NCBI GenBank assembly: GCA_030043495.1
Contig: JASHXO010000128.1
Span: forward strand, 1-7,671
Direction: 5' to 3'
Source of the DNA: Candidatus Rhabdochlamydia sp.
Lineage (GTDB): Bacteria > Chlamydiota > Chlamydiia > Chlamydiales > Rhabdochlamydiaceae
Length of the DNA stretch: 7,671 nucleotides
A model generated the notes under the pieces. It ran no database searches. It was not told the origin of the DNA and worked only from the letters and a program-made list of their open reading frames with translations. A program made the position numbers and the translations under genes. Below, in pieces: positions 6,220 through 7,671 of the stretch; the stretch's first letter is position 1; the number at the start of each line of letters is the position of its first letter.

Positions 6220-7193
6220 TGCGCAAGCTATTGTATTTCTTTCTTTTATTTCTCTTTTCTTCCTCTACAACAGTTTGGCCTCTTCAAAACAACGCTGCAC
6301 AGTATGCGAAAATTGCCAAGCACAAAAAAAAGGAAAAAAAGAAACGTGCAAAGCAAGCTGATTACATTCCAAAGATTTACGATTGTTTCACATTTTTTAA
6401 TGAATTTGAACTGCTTGAGATCCGCCTTAATGAATTGAACGATGTTGTAGACTACTTTGTTTTAGTGGAAATGGACGAGTCTTTTCAAGGCTCCCCTAAA
6501 CCGCTTTTATTCAAAGAAAATCAAAAGCGTTTCGAGAAATTTTTACATAAAATTCTCTATGTAGGGGTCGCAGAAAGAATAGAAGTCCATAATAACCCAT
6601 GGGAGCGTGAAAAATTTCAAAGAGACCAAATTGCAAGAGCACTGCAACACTGTCATGACAGTGATATCATTTTAATTTCCGACTTAGATGAGATCCTATC
6701 GCATCAAGCTATTCCACGCATTGCTGATGCTTTAAAGACTCATCGTATGATAGCATGTCAGATCAACTTTTATGTCTATTTTCTAAACGCCAAGGAGAAA
6801 AGTAACGGAGGCATTCGCCCTCTGGCTCTGCATTACAGGGAATTAAAAAATCAAAGTGTCGACGATTTAAGAAAGCGCAATATTTTTCATATCCCCAGTC
6901 CTCCATCCCCGCCTCCATATATTCTTTATGACTGTGGTTGGCATTTTTGTTCTATGGGTGGCTTAAATCGGTTCATTCAAAAATTGGATGCATGGTCGCA
7001 TACTCCAGAAAATACCCCTATTATTACTCCAGAGTGGAGAACCCAAAATTTTATTGATTTTAGCGTGAAAAATAGCTGCGAAATTGTCAATATTGACCAA
7101 TCGTACCCTCAGTTTGTCGTGGACAATCTTGATGCTTTTCTAAAACTAGGATTCATATACGATCTTTCATTACAGACAATACACGAAAATTAA
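6219..7193 (+). CDS. GT17-family glycosyltransferase with signal-peptide-like N-terminus
   Basis: The 324-residue protein matches glycosyltransferase family 17, named for eukaryotic beta-1,4-mannosyl-glycoprotein N-acetylglucosaminyltransferase (MGAT3) but also found in bacteria. Diagnostic blocks are KIYDCFTFFNEFELLEIRLN (52-71), VDYFVLVEMDESFQG (77-91), KPLLFKEN (94-101), NPWEREKFQRDQI (126-138), the DxD-containing ISDLDEI (153-159) and the late GWHFCSMGG (240-248). D155 and D157 probably bind the metal of the sugar nucleotide. The N-terminus MRKLLYFFLLFLFSSSTTVW looks like a signal peptide or anchor and is followed by a lysine-rich stretch KHKKKEKKKRAK (34-45). An in-frame ATG at 6195 lies inside repeat element 2 and would put MIICKHTL before this leader, so 6219 is preferred. 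Neither start has a visible SD. The acceptor is unknown: likely a surface glycan by context, possibly a host glycan given the leader. Confidence 0.9.
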   Translation: MRKLLYFFLLFLFSSSTTVWPLQNNAAQYAKIAKHKKKEKKKRAKQADYIPKIYDCFTFFNEFELLEIRLNELNDVVDYFVLVEMDESFQGSPKPLLFKENQKRFEKFLHKILYVGVAERIEVHNNPWEREKFQRDQIARALQHCHDSDIILISDLDEILSHQAIPRIADALKTHRMIACQINFYVYFLNAKEKSNGGIRPLALHYRELKNQSVDDLRKRNIFHIPSPPSPPPYILYDCGWHFCSMGGLNRFIQKLDAWSHTPENTPIITPEWRTQNFIDFSVKNSCEIVNIDQSYPQFVVDNLDAFLKLGFIYDLSLQTIHEN

Positions 7194-7199
7194 ATAACA

Positions 7200-7324
7200 T
7201 TTTTTCGCAGATTTTAATGCCGCTTCGCAGCACATACTGAAATAAAGTAAGGCAAGAAGTGGCGTTAGAAGATGTGAGAAAAGTCGCAAAAAGCGAACTG
7301 TGGTAATTTGTAAACATGCTCTTA
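7200..7324. repeat. Decayed composite of the same repeat family: inverted fragment plus near-complete copy
   Basis: The right part (about 7245-7321, then TTA 7322-7324) aligns with element 2 in the same orientation. It shares GGCGTTA (7261-7267) and a 21-bp end, TAATTTGTAAACATRCTCTTA (7304-7324), which matches 6199-6219 at 20 of 21. Its left end has decayed. The left part (7200-7238) aligns with the reverse complement of the left half of element 2: TTTTTTCGCAGATTTTAA, then GCCGCT and ACATACT. Together they form an imperfect 27-bp inverted repeat, 7200-7226 with 7256-7282: 20 Watson-Crick pairs, five G-T wobbles and one tandem GA/AG mismatch. It begins 6 bp after the GT17 stop. With 7325-7403, an AT-rich leader with no clear promoter, it makes up the 210-bp gap before rfbF. 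Confidence 0.6.
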
Positions 7325-7393
7325 AGCTGAGATCAGGGCAAAGGATAGTTGTTTTTTTAGACTTCTTCTGCCAATATCGGTTTTTTCTTGCAT

Positions 7394-7397
7394 GGAG
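7394..7397 (+). promoter_or_regulatory. Shine-Dalgarno site of rfbF
   Basis: GGAG lies 6 nt upstream of ATG 7404. An in-frame ATG at 7392 overlaps this site, so the SD decides for 7404, which also gives the family-typical N-terminus MKTVILAGG. Confidence 0.7.
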
Positions 7398-7403
7398 AAA
7401 ACA

Positions 7404-7671
7404 ATGAAAACAGTAATTTTAGCCGGCGGTCTCGGGACGCGTCTTTCCGAAATGACAACGAATATCCCAAAGCCTATGGTTGAAATTGGGGGCAAACCGA
7501 TACTCTGGCATATCATGAATATCTATGCTAATTACGGGTTTGAGGAGTTTGTCATCGCTTTAGGGTATAAGGGTGAAGTGATTAAAGAGTATTTTCTTAA
7601 TTATCGAGTGATCAATAGCGATCTCAACATTGATTTATCAAATGGAAATATCAATGTGAATGAGATCAAAC
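7404..7671 (+). CDS. rfbF: Glucose-1-phosphate cytidylyltransferase, 5' part
   Basis: The 89 visible residues run off the window end; the family is usually about 255-260 residues. The enzyme uses CTP and glucose-1-phosphate to make CDP-glucose in the cytoplasm, the first step to CDP-6-deoxy and CDP-3,6-dideoxyhexoses. The nucleotidyltransferase signature is MKTVILAGGLGTRLSE (1-16) with K23 in IPKPMVEIGGKPILWHIM (21-38). GYKGEVIKEYF (54-64) and NYRVINSDLNIDL (66-78) are the features that separate RfbF from the dTTP-using RmlA and from GalU. The GT17 gene ends 210 bp upstream, with repeat remnants between. CDP-glucose 4,6-dehydratase (rfbG) and further deoxysugar genes would be expected next, outside the window. 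Confidence 0.93.
   Translation, partial: MKTVILAGGLGTRLSEMTTNIPKPMVEIGGKPILWHIMNIYANYGFEEFVIALGYKGEVIKEYFLNYRVINSDLNIDLSNGNINVNEIK

Noticed and set aside
1..7671. CRISPR array, tRNA or rRNA genes, full insertion sequence
   Set aside because: I saw no regularly spaced direct repeats, no cloverleaf-like sequence and no transposase reading frame.

Overview
The window most likely comes from a member of the Chlamydiota, probably an environmental (amoeba-associated) lineage. The strongest evidence is topA: its DNA topoisomerase I carries a C-terminal SWIB domain, a fusion known as a chlamydial trait. The AT-rich sequence, weak Shine-Dalgarno sites and AT-rich spacers fit this. No rRNA or tRNA is present to confirm it, and the genus cannot be fixed from this sequence.

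Layout, left to right: (1) the 3' part of a multi-pass membrane protein resembling O-antigen/oligosaccharide repeat-unit polymerases (2-814, +); (2) an 88-bp perfect-arm miniature inverted-repeat element flanked by TTA duplications (836-929); (3) a MycE/TylF-type sugar O-methyltransferase with an unusual hydrophobic N-terminal extension (945-1814, +); (4) topA-SWIB on the opposite strand (4388-1815), whose stop codon abuts that of the methyltransferase; (5) a 188-bp divergent spacer with a candidate topA promoter; (6) an O-antigen ABC exporter pair, wzm (4577-5365) and wzt (5371-6117); (7) a second miniature inverted-repeat element ending exactly at a start codon (6136-6219); (8) a GT17-family glycosyltransferase with a signal-peptide-like N-terminus (6219-7193); (9) a decayed composite of the same repeat family (about 7200-7324); (10) the 5' end of rfbF, glucose-1-phosphate cytidylyltransferase (7404 to the window end).

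Apart from topA, all genes suit one job: making, modifying and exporting a surface polysaccharide. RfbF would commit glucose-1-phosphate to CDP-6-deoxy or dideoxy sugars, GT17 would add a sugar, the methyltransferase would O-methylate one, and Wzm/Wzt would export the lipid-linked chain. Pathogenic Chlamydia make only a truncated, O-antigen-less LPS, so such a cluster around a chlamydial housekeeping gene is notable. The most unusual non-coding signal is the family of miniature inverted repeats in three intergenic gaps of the cluster. Two have TTA flanking duplications. They share a T-rich core, but their outer arms differ in sequence while remaining perfectly self-complementary within each copy.
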